Below, piece after piece: positions 1 to 5,810 of a DNA stretch of 5,825 nucleotides. The translations under genes and the position numbers were made by a program. The stretch is taken from the NCBI GenBank assembly GCA_964526785.1, contig CAZGMJ010000135.1, positions 1 to 5,825 on the forward strand, given 5' to 3'. The stretch's first letter is position 1. Each line of letters begins with the position of its first letter. This stretch comes from CAZGMJ01 sp964526785 (GTDB lineage: Bacteria; Planctomycetota; Phycisphaerae; Sedimentisphaerales; Anaerobacaceae). Under the pieces are notes generated by a model that saw only the letters and a program-made list of their open reading frames with translations, made no database searches and was not told the DNA's origin.

Positions 1-2
1 AA

Positions 3-164
3 AGAACGGTAGAAATAATCGTCGTCAAAGGGAATTTACTGTTGACGCCAGACACCGCGGCGAGACTCAGATACATCGCGGGGACCAGGTGGAGCACACG
101 AAGATACATGAACATGGAACGGTTAAGAGAAATGCAGAACGAAGAGATGGCCAGGGCCAGTTAG
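3..164 (+). CDS. Possible 3' end of an unrecognised protein (54 codons, 5' end outside window)
   Basis: The plus strand is open from the window edge to a TAG at 162-164. The last residues (R-L-R-E-M-Q-N-E-E-M-A-R-A-S) are hydrophilic and charged, like the helical tail of a protein. I do not recognise the family. The complementary frame on the minus strand is also open (163 down to 1) and would read as a hydrophobic, membrane-like peptide, so strand cannot be decided from this window alone. A 16-bp palindrome follows the stop after 14 bases. If the sequence break at about 258 is the end of a second mobile element, this frame could be the tail of that element's last gene. That is inference only. 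Confidence 0.25.
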   Translation, partial: RTVEIIVVKGNLLLTPDTAARLRYIAGTRWSTRRYMNMERLREMQNEEMARAS

Positions 165-178
165 GCCGATGAACCGCC

Positions 179-194
179 GCACCCCATGGGGTGC
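179..194. repeat. 16-bp perfect palindrome GCACCCCATGGGGTGC
   Basis: The sequence GCACCCCATGGGGTGC equals its own reverse complement; flanking bases do not extend the symmetry. As RNA it could fold as a 6-bp GC-rich stem with a CATG loop. It sits 14 bases after the TAG of the possible plus-strand frame, but no T-run follows, so it is not a typical intrinsic terminator. A dimeric protein-binding site or a subterminal site of a mobile element are alternatives. Confidence 0.5.
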
Positions 195-217
195 CAGAGC
201 TATGAACCATGACCAGA

Positions 218-700
218 TCAAGGACTACGAAGAACCAAAGTGCGAAACATTCTTGACACTACCAGATACAGCCAGCCCTCCCGGGTTGAAATGTACGTGG
301 TATCCGCCAGCCATTTCTTATTGGGGGCCGTAGCGCTAAAGTCTCTCGCTAACAGATTCCCGGCCACAGGCTGAGAATGATTCGAATCGGTGGTTACCAC
401 AAACTTGCGCGTGGTACGTGAATACAGCCCCGACTGCCGCAAAACACGACGAACCGTTTCCGGACAGCAGACGATCTGCTGATCGACAAGATCCCGCCAC
501 ACCTTGCGATAACCATAAATACGATGGCTTTCAAAATAAGACGTGGCGGCCGCCCGGGCGATCCTGGATCCACGTTGCTCACGCTTCGATGGCTCCCTCG
601 TTAACCTGTCATAGAATCCGCTGGTGCTGACCTGCAGCACCCTGCACATCACGGCCACAGGATACGACCTGCGGTGTCTTTTGATCCACCGGCATTTCAT
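218..700 (-). pseudogene. IS3-family transposase OrfB, truncated after the first catalytic Asp
   Basis: This frame is 160 aa against about 270-300 for intact OrfB. Residues 1-50 are the usual basic N-terminal segment (R-S-Y-P-V-x-x-M-C-R-V-L-x-V-S-x-S-G-F-Y). Residues 52-105 form the HTH_21 region with the S-H-R-I-Y-G-Y-R motif, and residues 126-148 start the rve core with the first catalytic residue, Asp133, in W-L-A-D-T-T-Y-I. After L-Y-L-V-V the expected D-L-F/Y-S-R-x-V-V-G-W strand is replaced by an unrelated 12-residue tail, so the second Asp and the Glu are missing. Its ATG (698-700) overlaps the OrfA stop as ATGA. It is also the -1 frame entered by frameshifting at 730-736. It should be catalytically dead. 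Confidence 0.88.
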
Positions 701-981
701 ATCGTATCCTTCGCGAAGTAGGCCGCCGCTTTTTTTAAAATCTCGTTCTCCAGTTGCAGGCGTTTGTTTTCCTTGCGTAAACGCCGCATTTCATCTGCCT
801 CCGGCTGAGGCGCCTCCGGAGGCAGTTCGCCGCTCTGGCGAAATTTCTTCACCCATTGCCGGATCGACCAGTCCGTAGCTCCCAATCGTTTTGCCGCTTC
901 CTTGAAACTATACCCGTGCTCCACGACGAGGCGGGCGGCCTCCAATTGGAATACTCGTGTATACCGTTTGCATTGTGCCAT
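697..981 (-). CDS. IS3-family transposase OrfA (HTH protein, 94 aa)
   Basis: OrfA binds the terminal repeats of the element and in IS3 elements is fused to OrfB by -1 frameshifting. Residues 5-50 match the HTH_Tnp_1 pattern (K-R-Y-T-R-x-F-Q-L-E-A-A-R-L-V, then a helix-turn-helix around 25-46 with W43). Residues 65-88 form a leucine zipper (L68, L75, L82) ending in the family hallmark E-N-E-I-L-K-K-A. Length is normal. A longer frame begins at 1008, but the ATG at 979-981 is chosen because AAAGGAG (990-996) lies 8 bases upstream. The gene looks intact although its partner is truncated, so an OrfA protein may still be made. Confidence 0.9.
   Translation of the reverse strand: MAQCKRYTRVFQLEAARLVVEHGYSFKEAAKRLGATDWSIRQWVKKFRQSGELPPEAPQPEADEMRRLRKENKRLQLENEILKKAAAYFAKDTI
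730..736 (-). other. Programmed -1 frameshift slippery site (A AAA AAA G)
   Basis: Near the end of orfA the minus strand reads TTA AAA AAA GCG in the OrfA frame, giving a seven-A slippery heptamer followed by G. A -1 slip there continues S-G-G-L-L-R-E-G-Y-D into the OrfB ATG without a stop. This is the standard IS3 way of making the OrfAB transposase. Here it could only yield a truncated fusion. Confidence 0.8.
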
Positions 982-989
982 ACCGAACA

Positions 990-996
990 CTCCTTT
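990..996 (-). promoter_or_regulatory. Shine-Dalgarno site deciding the orfA start
   Basis: AAAGGAG on the minus strand, 8 bases before the ATG at 979-981. It selects this ATG over the in-frame one at 1006-1008. Confidence 0.8.
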
Positions 997-1008
997 CGAT
1001 GGGGCCAC

Positions 1009-1014
1009 ATTATA
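1009..1014 (-). promoter_or_regulatory. -10 box of the IS3 transposase promoter
   Basis: A perfect TATAAT lies on the minus strand 28 bases before the orfA start and just inside the element end. No good -35 is seen at 16-18 bases spacing (ATGGCG at 1032-1037), so the promoter may be weak or depend on flanking DNA or a circle junction. Confidence 0.5.
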
Positions 1015-1026
1015 CCTACTGCCCGA

Positions 1027-1052
1027 GTGTCCGCCATTCGTTTAGCACCTCA
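1027..1052 (-). repeat. Probable terminal inverted repeat (outer end) of the IS3 element
   Basis: Read on the minus strand this 26-base stretch begins TGAGGTGC and ends in GGCGGACAC. IS3-group ends characteristically start with TG and run into a GGACAC-like block upstream of the orfA promoter. The partner repeat is not in the window, so the exact outer base cannot be confirmed. Confidence 0.5.
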
Positions 1053-1153
1053 GGTCTTCGTCTCAATCCAGTCCACAGTGACGAACCTTTGCCTATCTGT
1101 ATTGGTCGCTGGCTGGTTTTAACGCGCCCATTGATAGCAACCTATGCCTCCGA
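1053..1153. other. Spacer between IS end and lipase-like gene stop
   Basis: This 101-base gap holds no gene. I see no convincing hairpin plus T-run downstream of the lipase-like stop, so transcription may run into the IS fragment, which lies in the same direction. Confidence 0.5.
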
Positions 1154-3874
1154 TCACTTCAGCCAGACGTCCGCAAAGCTGACAAGATCATTAACGTCTA
1201 TCTTGTCGTTACTGTCAAAATCGTAGGTGTTACAATCTGCTAATCCCACTCTGTGCCAGCATGAAGCAAAATTGGCGTAGTCAACAAAGTCTATGGACAC
1301 CGTCTGTGTGAACCTCAGATTGTCAATATCCACAACGCTGTCTGCACTGTCATTGCCTCGTAGTGTTATTCGTAGCGTAACTCCCTTACCTGCGTACGCG
1401 CCGACGTAAGCAGACGCTTCCACGAAGTCCTCAGTTACTCCCTGTGTGGTCGGATTCACCATCAGGAGGATTTCATCGTTGACTGACAATGTCAGTAGAT
1501 CGCCTTGGCCTACTGCATTGAAGCGAACGTCGAACGCAACACGATCTGCTTTCTCCGGTACTTCAAATTCTTTGAACAGACACGCAACTGGTTCATACCC
1601 GGGCGAATTGCTGTCGTTAGACTCTGCAGCCGCAGCCCAGAGCATTTTCGCCTCAATCGGCTCCTCCATCCTGATATAGCTCGTTATCGTCCCTGCAGGG
1701 CCCTCGTCAAACGAGAATTCAACGTTCTCACCGAACCATTCGAATGCCGCTTGAAAGCCATCAACAATAAGATTCACAGCCTTAACCTGGAGATTCTGCG
1801 GGCTCAACGGATGCCAAATAAAGCACCCTCTTTCTTGAGGTGGAGGTAGTTCTATTAGAGAACCTGTAGGCTGATTTGTCGGCCAGTCGGGAGAACTTGA
1901 GTTCAAAACAAAAGACCAGCCGAAGCCATATCCGCTCCCATCACAAGATGCTTCGGTCACTGATCTTGCATACCAATCCATAATGTTTCCATGCATCGGC
2001 GGTGTCAGACCATAATGCAATGGATTCAACTCTGCATTCAGAACATTATTCGCCCCGGTTCCAAGCAGTGGTCCACCCGCTGCGACGAGATAAAGATACT
2101 CCGATGAATCATAATATATGACCTCCACCCTTTCTGCACAGGTGGGATCAACTGCATTAATAGCATAAGGGAAAATCATCGCAGGAGTATCAATTGTCGT
2201 AAGCTGTTTGATCGGCCACTTGCCATTTCCAGACAACACCTTGGCTGCCTCTGCTGATACTACCCCTCCAAAACTGTGACCTATCATGTGAATTCCGTGA
2301 GTCTCTGGGACAATCCCATACCTCCTTAGAGTTTGGCCTAGATAGGTCCCGTGGCGTATGGCATTCGTATGTGCCCGTTGCACTTCTAAAACGACATCTG
2401 CTGCTCCCAGAACGCACAAAACACGACTGGCTACACATCCAAGCAGTGACGCATAATCCATCAGAGTTGATTTACCGTTAGGGTTGGCATCGCTTACAGT
2501 GTCTGGTCCATCACCCCAATCCCAGCCGACAATCGTTAAATCCGCTACATTTTGCCCTATTGCGACAGCCAGGTTCTTTATCCCTACAGCGTCCGGCTCA
2601 TCGTTCCATCCGTGGTTGAGAACAACCACGTTGCCCACACTGGGAATGGCAAATGGCTCTCTCCACTCTCCCTCATTGGGATCGAACTGAACCAAAGACG
2701 GTGGCTGCATATTTGGAGAATCCCCTTTTCCCGCAATCGGCCCAAAAGGCCCTAATAGCCATGGATATGCTCTTGCATACGGTCTACTGAAATCATCGGT
2801 ACGATCAGTGATTCTCTTCTCGATTTCCCTCTCAATCGTAGTTCCCCACCAGTTGCGGTCTATCACAATTTCTGAATCTGGATTCCCGGCAGAATAGACA
2901 TCACCATTGGAAAGATCATTATAGCGAACAAGCACGTCTGCCTCGTCATGCACCGCAATATTCGCAAGATGACAATGCGTCACCGTACCACTGGAACCTG
3001 GCTCATATCGAAGGGCACCACCGTCCGGAAAATTGCAGTCGGTAATAGTTGAATGTCCTCCGTCTTGCGTCTCTATGAACACATGATCCGTTCTGAACAC
3101 TGCACCTGTAGCGCTGAACTCTCCATGAACTGCTATCTTGGAGCCTCTAGGAAACCACACTTCAGTGTTGGGATCTATCGTCAAGTCTCCATCTGTAAGG
3201 ACGTTGATTCCGCCAGCCAATTGGTATCGGAAAATCCCGTCTACAGGCGATAATGTGGCAGATTCGCCTAATGGACCTCCAATCAGAATGCTACGATCCG
3301 CGTGCGTGTATTCATTGCCGGAAAACCCCGCAACGCCGGAGACCCATCCAGCATTGCCCGTTGGCACAACAATGGGGTGTACATCAGCAAGTACGTTGTT
3401 CGATATACTAGGATGTGCCTGAATAATCACTCCCTGCAGTTCACTGTTCTGCACAGTCACATCATCACTCCAGGTGTTCACATAAACTCGCCCAATAATC
3501 CCTTCTACCGTACCACTGGAACCTGGCTCATATCGAAGGGCACCACCGTCCGGAAAATTGCAGTCGGTAATAGTTGAATGTCCTCCGTCTTGCGTCTCTA
3601 TGAACACATGATCCGTTCTGAACACTGCACCTGTAGCGCTGAACTCTCCATGAACTGCTATCTTGGAGCCTCTAGGAAACCACACTTCAGTGTTGGGATC
3701 TATCGTCAAGCTGTTTCCGTCGGGAATCGTCACGCTGCCATAAAGAATGTAGGGATCGTTTGCATCCGTCCAGGTTCCATACTGTGGGCCGGAGACATGT
3801 GTCTCAGCATAGACGCCATGTGCACTCAGAAATGCAAAGACAAGAACAATTCCTGCTATAACTCTATTTGCCAT
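1154..3874 (-). CDS. Secreted beta-helix / alpha-beta hydrolase (lipase-like) protein with C-terminal dockerin
   Basis: Protein of 906 aa, counted from the ATG at 3872-3874, chosen for its AGGAGG 8 bases upstream; an in-frame start at 3925 lacks such support. Residues 1-23 are a signal peptide (basic start, hydrophobic core, V-Y-A cut). Residues 28-385 resemble a right-handed beta-helix, opening with G-T-W-T-x-A-N-D-P-Y-I and closing with an N-W-W-G motif (341-344) and D-R-T-D-D. They contain two identical 68-residue blocks, 56-123 and 231-298. Residues 410-640 are an alpha/beta hydrolase: L-N-H-G-W near 419-423 (oxyanion strand) and the nucleophile elbow G-H-S-F-G-G (Ser534). Probable partners are Asp562 (T-I-D-T-P) and His628 (M-H-G-N). 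Residues 765-855 look like a jelly-roll. Residues 860-906 are dockerin-like, with an EF-hand loop D885-x-D887-x-N889-x-K-I-D893-x-x-D896. It is probably a surface or secreted ester hydrolase; the substrate is unknown. Confidence 0.85.
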   Translation of the reverse strand: MANRVIAGIVLVFAFLSAHGVYAETHVSGPQYGTWTDANDPYILYGSVTIPDGNSLTIDPNTEVWFPRGSKIAVHGEFSATGAVFRTDHVFIETQDGGHSTITDCNFPDGGALRYEPGSSGTVEGIIGRVYVNTWSDDVTVQNSELQGVIIQAHPSISNNVLADVHPIVVPTGNAGWVSGVAGFSGNEYTHADRSILIGGPLGESATLSPVDGIFRYQLAGGINVLTDGDLTIDPNTEVWFPRGSKIAVHGEFSATGAVFRTDHVFIETQDGGHSTITDCNFPDGGALRYEPGSSGTVTHCHLANIAVHDEADVLVRYNDLSNGDVYSAGNPDSEIVIDRNWWGTTIEREIEKRITDRTDDFSRPYARAYPWLLGPFGPIAGKGDSPNMQPPSLVQFDPNEGEWREPFAIPSVGNVVVLNHGWNDEPDAVGIKNLAVAIGQNVADLTIVGWDWGDGPDTVSDANPNGKSTLMDYASLLGCVASRVLCVLGAADVVLEVQRAHTNAIRHGTYLGQTLRRYGIVPETHGIHMIGHSFGGVVSAEAAKVLSGNGKWPIKQLTTIDTPAMIFPYAINAVDPTCAERVEVIYYDSSEYLYLVAAGGPLLGTGANNVLNAELNPLHYGLTPPMHGNIMDWYARSVTEASCDGSGYGFGWSFVLNSSSPDWPTNQPTGSLIELPPPQERGCFIWHPLSPQNLQVKAVNLIVDGFQAAFEWFGENVEFSFDEGPAGTITSYIRMEEPIEAKMLWAAAAESNDSNSPGYEPVACLFKEFEVPEKADRVAFDVRFNAVGQGDLLTLSVNDEILLMVNPTTQGVTEDFVEASAYVGAYAGKGVTLRITLRGNDSADSVVDIDNLRFTQTVSIDFVDYANFASCWHRVGLADCNTYDFDSNDKIDVNDLVSFADVWLK
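2982..3185 (-). repeat. Exact 204-bp internal direct repeat, copy B (codons 231-298)
   Basis: Identical by eye at every base to 3507-3710 and in the same orientation and reading frame (offset 525 bases = 175 codons). It encodes a beta-helix block from L-T-I-D-P-N to S-S-G-T-V. Identity stops abruptly at both edges. Confidence 0.95.
3507..3710 (-). repeat. Exact 204-bp internal direct repeat, copy A (codons 56-123)
   Basis: Partner of 2982-3185. The 321 bases between the copies are not recognisably duplicated. Including silent positions there is no difference, which points to recent duplication or gene conversion rather than old domain repetition. Confidence 0.95.
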
Positions 3875-3882
3875 GCTAGGAC

Positions 3883-3888
3883 CCTCCT
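3883..3888 (-). promoter_or_regulatory. Shine-Dalgarno site deciding the lipase-like gene start
   Basis: AGGAGG on the minus strand, 8 bases before the ATG at 3872-3874. It places the start directly before a clean signal peptide rather than at the in-frame start 51 bases upstream. Confidence 0.85.
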
Positions 3889-3943
3889 GCGGGACCCGAT
3901 TCCGCACTCGTCTGATGGTGCGCATACCCTTGAACAGAATAGT

Positions 3944-3972
3944 ATTATAGCACTTACGAGGGCGCTACACAA
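3944..3972 (-). promoter_or_regulatory. Sigma-70-type promoter of the lipase-like gene
   Basis: TATAAT at 3944-3949 with TTGTGT at 3967-3972, spacer 17. The -10 is perfect and the -35 matches only the TTG half, so strength is uncertain. The predicted leader is about 60 bases. The -35 lies inside the end of the transposase-remnant frame, so debris DNA may supply part of the promoter. Confidence 0.6.
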
Positions 3973-4474
3973 GTAACAATCCGCTTTGCAATTTCCAAGA
4001 ATTGGGTTCTTGTTTGGCGTAAATAGCAGTGGCAGATGAGCTTGGCGTGTGATCTGAGCTCTTTGTAGGCAAACGGTCGGAGTTTTTTCTCTTTCGAACG
4101 AATAGGATCGGTCCGGTAGGCATCTTTAGCTCAGATCGAACGGTTGTGCCCTCTGATTCGATGCAGGCCGGGGTGGTATGGGGTATGCCCTCCTCCGTCA
4201 GGCGTCTATGGTGGGTGACAATGCCAGCACACCAGGCCTTTTGTGGTATGTTTGGCAAGTGCATCACGCAACGCAATCGTGACGCGATAAGCCACAGGCG
4301 CTTTGGCTGACGGTAACACAACTTGTCACCCACTCGCTGACGGATGCTGCGGCCATAAGCCAGAAGGGGGCTGAGAAATCCCATCGCCAAACCAGCCATA
4401 AAGACAAGTCGCTGGATATGGCGGTAACGTCTTACTGCAAAACACTCCAATCCCACCCGCCTCACCTTGCTCAA
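3965..4474 (-). pseudogene. Decayed C-terminal fragment of a DDE (IS4-like) transposase
   Basis: The frame opens with TTG (4472-4474) and runs 169 codons, but only residues about 4-80 look like a known protein. V-G-L-E-x-F-x-V-R-R-Y-R-H-I-Q-R-L-V, a hydrophobic helix A-G-L-A-M-G-F-L-S-P-L-L, then Y-R-Q-P-K-R resemble the last part of IS4-type transposases, after the catalytic Glu helix. The catalytic core is missing. Residues after about 80 show no family pattern and are probably non-coding sequence that happens to be open. No Shine-Dalgarno site is seen. The frame overlaps the J-domain gene stop as TTGA, so translation by re-initiation is possible but would give no useful product. Family assignment rests on motif memory only. 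Confidence 0.5.
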
Positions 4475-5511
4475 GATGCTTTTCTCATTAACGATCTGTA
4501 TGCACTGTTGATCAGTTTCATCTTCTCGTGTGCTAACTGCTGCAATTCAGGTCCTAAATGGGCCACCTTGTCCGGGTGGTACAGCTTCGACAACTCATAA
4601 TACCGCTTCTTAATATCAGCTGCCGGAGCGTCTTGCTCCACGCCAAGGAGCTCCGCAGGAGTTTGCGATGCAGACGAAGTGCGGCGAGGCGTGCCCTTTT
4701 GTTGCCGCTGTTCCGTGCGCTCATAAGTGGAATCTTCGTGAGAAGTTGTATTGTTCCTGTCTGCATAGCCGTACGTTCCCGCATAGTCGTGAGTCTCTTC
4801 AGTGAAATCGACATGTTGGACGCGGGGACCTACCAGCCGGTACAGTACGTACAGACATGCGCACAGCTCCGCTAGCCGGCGTAAGTTTGTGGCGGTTCCA
4901 TCGGCGTAATCATCGTCATTTCGTGTAGATGTGTACAGGCTTGCGTAACGAACAATGGCGAAAATTGGAATAAGGTACCCGATAGTCATTCTGCCCGTGC
5001 CCACGCACAAAGCGAGAAATGGCATATTACGATTGTCCCAGAATGCCTTGCCATAATTGTATCCCAGCGCGGCGCAAAACAGAGCAACATAGATCCATTC
5101 GTGATCTTCCCCGCTCGCATTCATCTTTACCCAGAAGAAAATCCATAGAAAGATTGGCACGAAACTTACGAAAACATCAAGAAATGTGCTGTAGAAGACG
5201 ACGGATCCGTCAAAACTTCGCAGAACTGAGATGGCCACGAGGACGATTATCGCAATAAGCAGTAGTGCAGTGACCATTGTTCTCGATTGTCGCTTCCACT
5301 CCGCGATGTTCACCGCTGGTAAGAATGAGGTCAAAAAGGATTCGGTGTCCACGGTACAAATAGCGTCGTTTTCGCCATTTGCGTATGGATGCTCACTGCT
5401 CATTGGCGCCGATGATTTCGCTGCCACTTCTGGAGAATACGACGTGCCTGCGCATCCGGCTGCAAGTAGCAACAATAGCGCAAGAACGAGTACGCTGCAG
5501 AGTCTTTTCAT
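4471..5511 (-). CDS. Lipoprotein-signal, multi-span membrane protein with C-terminal J domain
   Basis: Protein of 346 aa from the ATG at 5509-5511 (GGGAG 7 bases upstream); a GTG directly before it is the alternative. Residues 1-20 form a lipoprotein signal with lipobox L-A-A-G-C (Cys20). Residues 21-77 are polar. Hydrophobic segments lie at about 78-98, 103-128, 137-156, 164-189 and, more weakly, 212-229. Residues 230-284 are a polar, Gln/Thr/Ser-rich linker. Residues 285-344 are a J domain: L-L-G-V-x-x-D-A, the basic helix I-K-K-R-Y-Y-E-L-S-K, the invariant HPD (312-314), then E-K-M-K-L-I-N-S-A-Y. J domains stimulate the ATPase of a DnaK chaperone, so the domain should be cytoplasmic; an outside N-terminus with five spans would put it there. 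There is no G/F-rich or zinc-finger region, so this is a specialised type III J protein. Client unknown. It has its own promoter. Confidence 0.8.
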   Translation of the reverse strand: MKRLCSVLVLALLLLLAAGCAGTSYSPEVAAKSSAPMSSEHPYANGENDAICTVDTESFLTSFLPAVNIAEWKRQSRTMVTALLLIAIIVLVAISVLRSFDGSVVFYSTFLDVFVSFVPIFLWIFFWVKMNASGEDHEWIYVALFCAALGYNYGKAFWDNRNMPFLALCVGTGRMTIGYLIPIFAIVRYASLYTSTRNDDDYADGTATNLRRLAELCACLYVLYRLVGPRVQHVDFTEETHDYAGTYGYADRNNTTSHEDSTYERTEQRQQKGTPRRTSSASQTPAELLGVEQDAPAADIKKRYYELSKLYHPDKVAHLGPELQQLAHEKMKLINSAYRSLMRKAS

Positions 5512-5555
5512 CACATGCTCCCGACCGTAATCCCGAGAAACCCTTTCAAGGCAAT

Positions 5556-5584
5556 ATTATACCACAAATGCTTTCCATTTTCAA
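5556..5584 (-). promoter_or_regulatory. Sigma-70 promoter of the J-domain gene
   Basis: TTGAAA (5579-5584), 17-base spacer, TATAAT (5556-5561), with an extended -10 (TGG directly before TATAAT). The predicted start near 5549 gives a leader of about 38 bases. This is the strongest promoter in the window by consensus match, which argues against heat-shock-only control. Confidence 0.75.
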
Positions 5585-5668
5585 CTCGATCGGAGAGGCA
5601 ACCTCAGAATGGTGAATCTCATACCCCGGTGAATTTCGCGTTTTTTCGTGCTCGCGTAAATGTTAATA

Positions 5669-5757
5669 AATATCGAAGAATTGGTGCATAATGCGCGAGA
5701 ATATCGATAAATGTACTCAGTATGTTACGAAATCCGTCAGAATGTTGCAGAATGTAG
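5669..5757. repeat. Three imperfect 31-bp-spaced direct repeats
   Basis: Copies begin at 5669, 5700 and 5731, each 31 bases apart. The first two share AATATCGA at the start; the second and third share CAG(T/A)ATGT (5717-5724, 5748-5755), with an extra CAGAATGT at 5738. All three carry an AAT-like motif in the middle. Copies 1 and 2 agree at only about half of positions, so this may be chance in AT-rich DNA. Spacing near three helical turns would suit protein binding. Confidence 0.3.
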
Positions 5758-5810
5758 GTGGCCAAGAGGACGATTGGACTAAGCGGCTTCGCCGCATGAC
5801 AACTCGTTAG
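5691..5810 (+). CDS. Possible small ORF, 39 aa, unrecognised
   Basis: ATG at 5691 to TAG at 5808-5810, encoding a hydrophilic peptide ending W-T-K-R-L-R-R-M-T-T-R. It lacks a clear Shine-Dalgarno site and a convincing promoter and matches nothing I know. It is listed because it covers most of the otherwise empty right end; a chance open frame of this size is quite possible. Confidence 0.15.
   Translation: MRENIDKCTQYVTKSVRMLQNVGGQEDDWTKRLRRMTTR

Larger units (their letters stand above)
257..1052 (-). mobile_element. 5' fragment of an IS3-family insertion sequence
   Basis: On the minus strand, order is outer end (about 1052-1027), -10 box, complete orfA and an orfB that loses all similarity after about 148 codons. 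The proteins are typical of the IS3 family: an HTH_Tnp_1 plus leucine-zipper OrfA, and an OrfB with an HTH_21 segment followed by the start of the integrase core. The far half of the element, including two of the three DDE residues and the other terminal repeat, is absent, so the element cannot move by itself. The break near 257-260 is sharp and leads into unrelated sequence. Because only one end survives, no target-site duplication can be tested. Confidence 0.85.

Noticed and set aside
982..1008. Longer OrfA starting at 1008
   Set aside because: It would overlap the AAAGGAG site, and the extra residues do not match the family; the start at 981 is well supported.
3875..3925. N-terminal extension of the lipase-like protein starting at 3925
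   Set aside because: The downstream ATG at 3874 has an ideal Shine-Dalgarno site and gives a clean signal peptide; the extension would bury the signal behind 17 basic residues.
3053..3976. Plus-strand frames sharing an identical 44-residue start at 3053 and 3578
   Set aside because: They are antisense shadows of the duplicated block in the lipase-like gene, without ribosome-binding sites.
5620..5650. Intrinsic terminator at the T-run 5641-5646
   Set aside because: No stable stem directly precedes the six T residues on either strand.
5735..5752. Similarity between GTCAGAATGTTGCA here and the TGTCAAGAATGTTTCGCA edge at 258
   Set aside because: Matching needs gaps and the surrounding bases differ; likely chance in AT-rich sequence.
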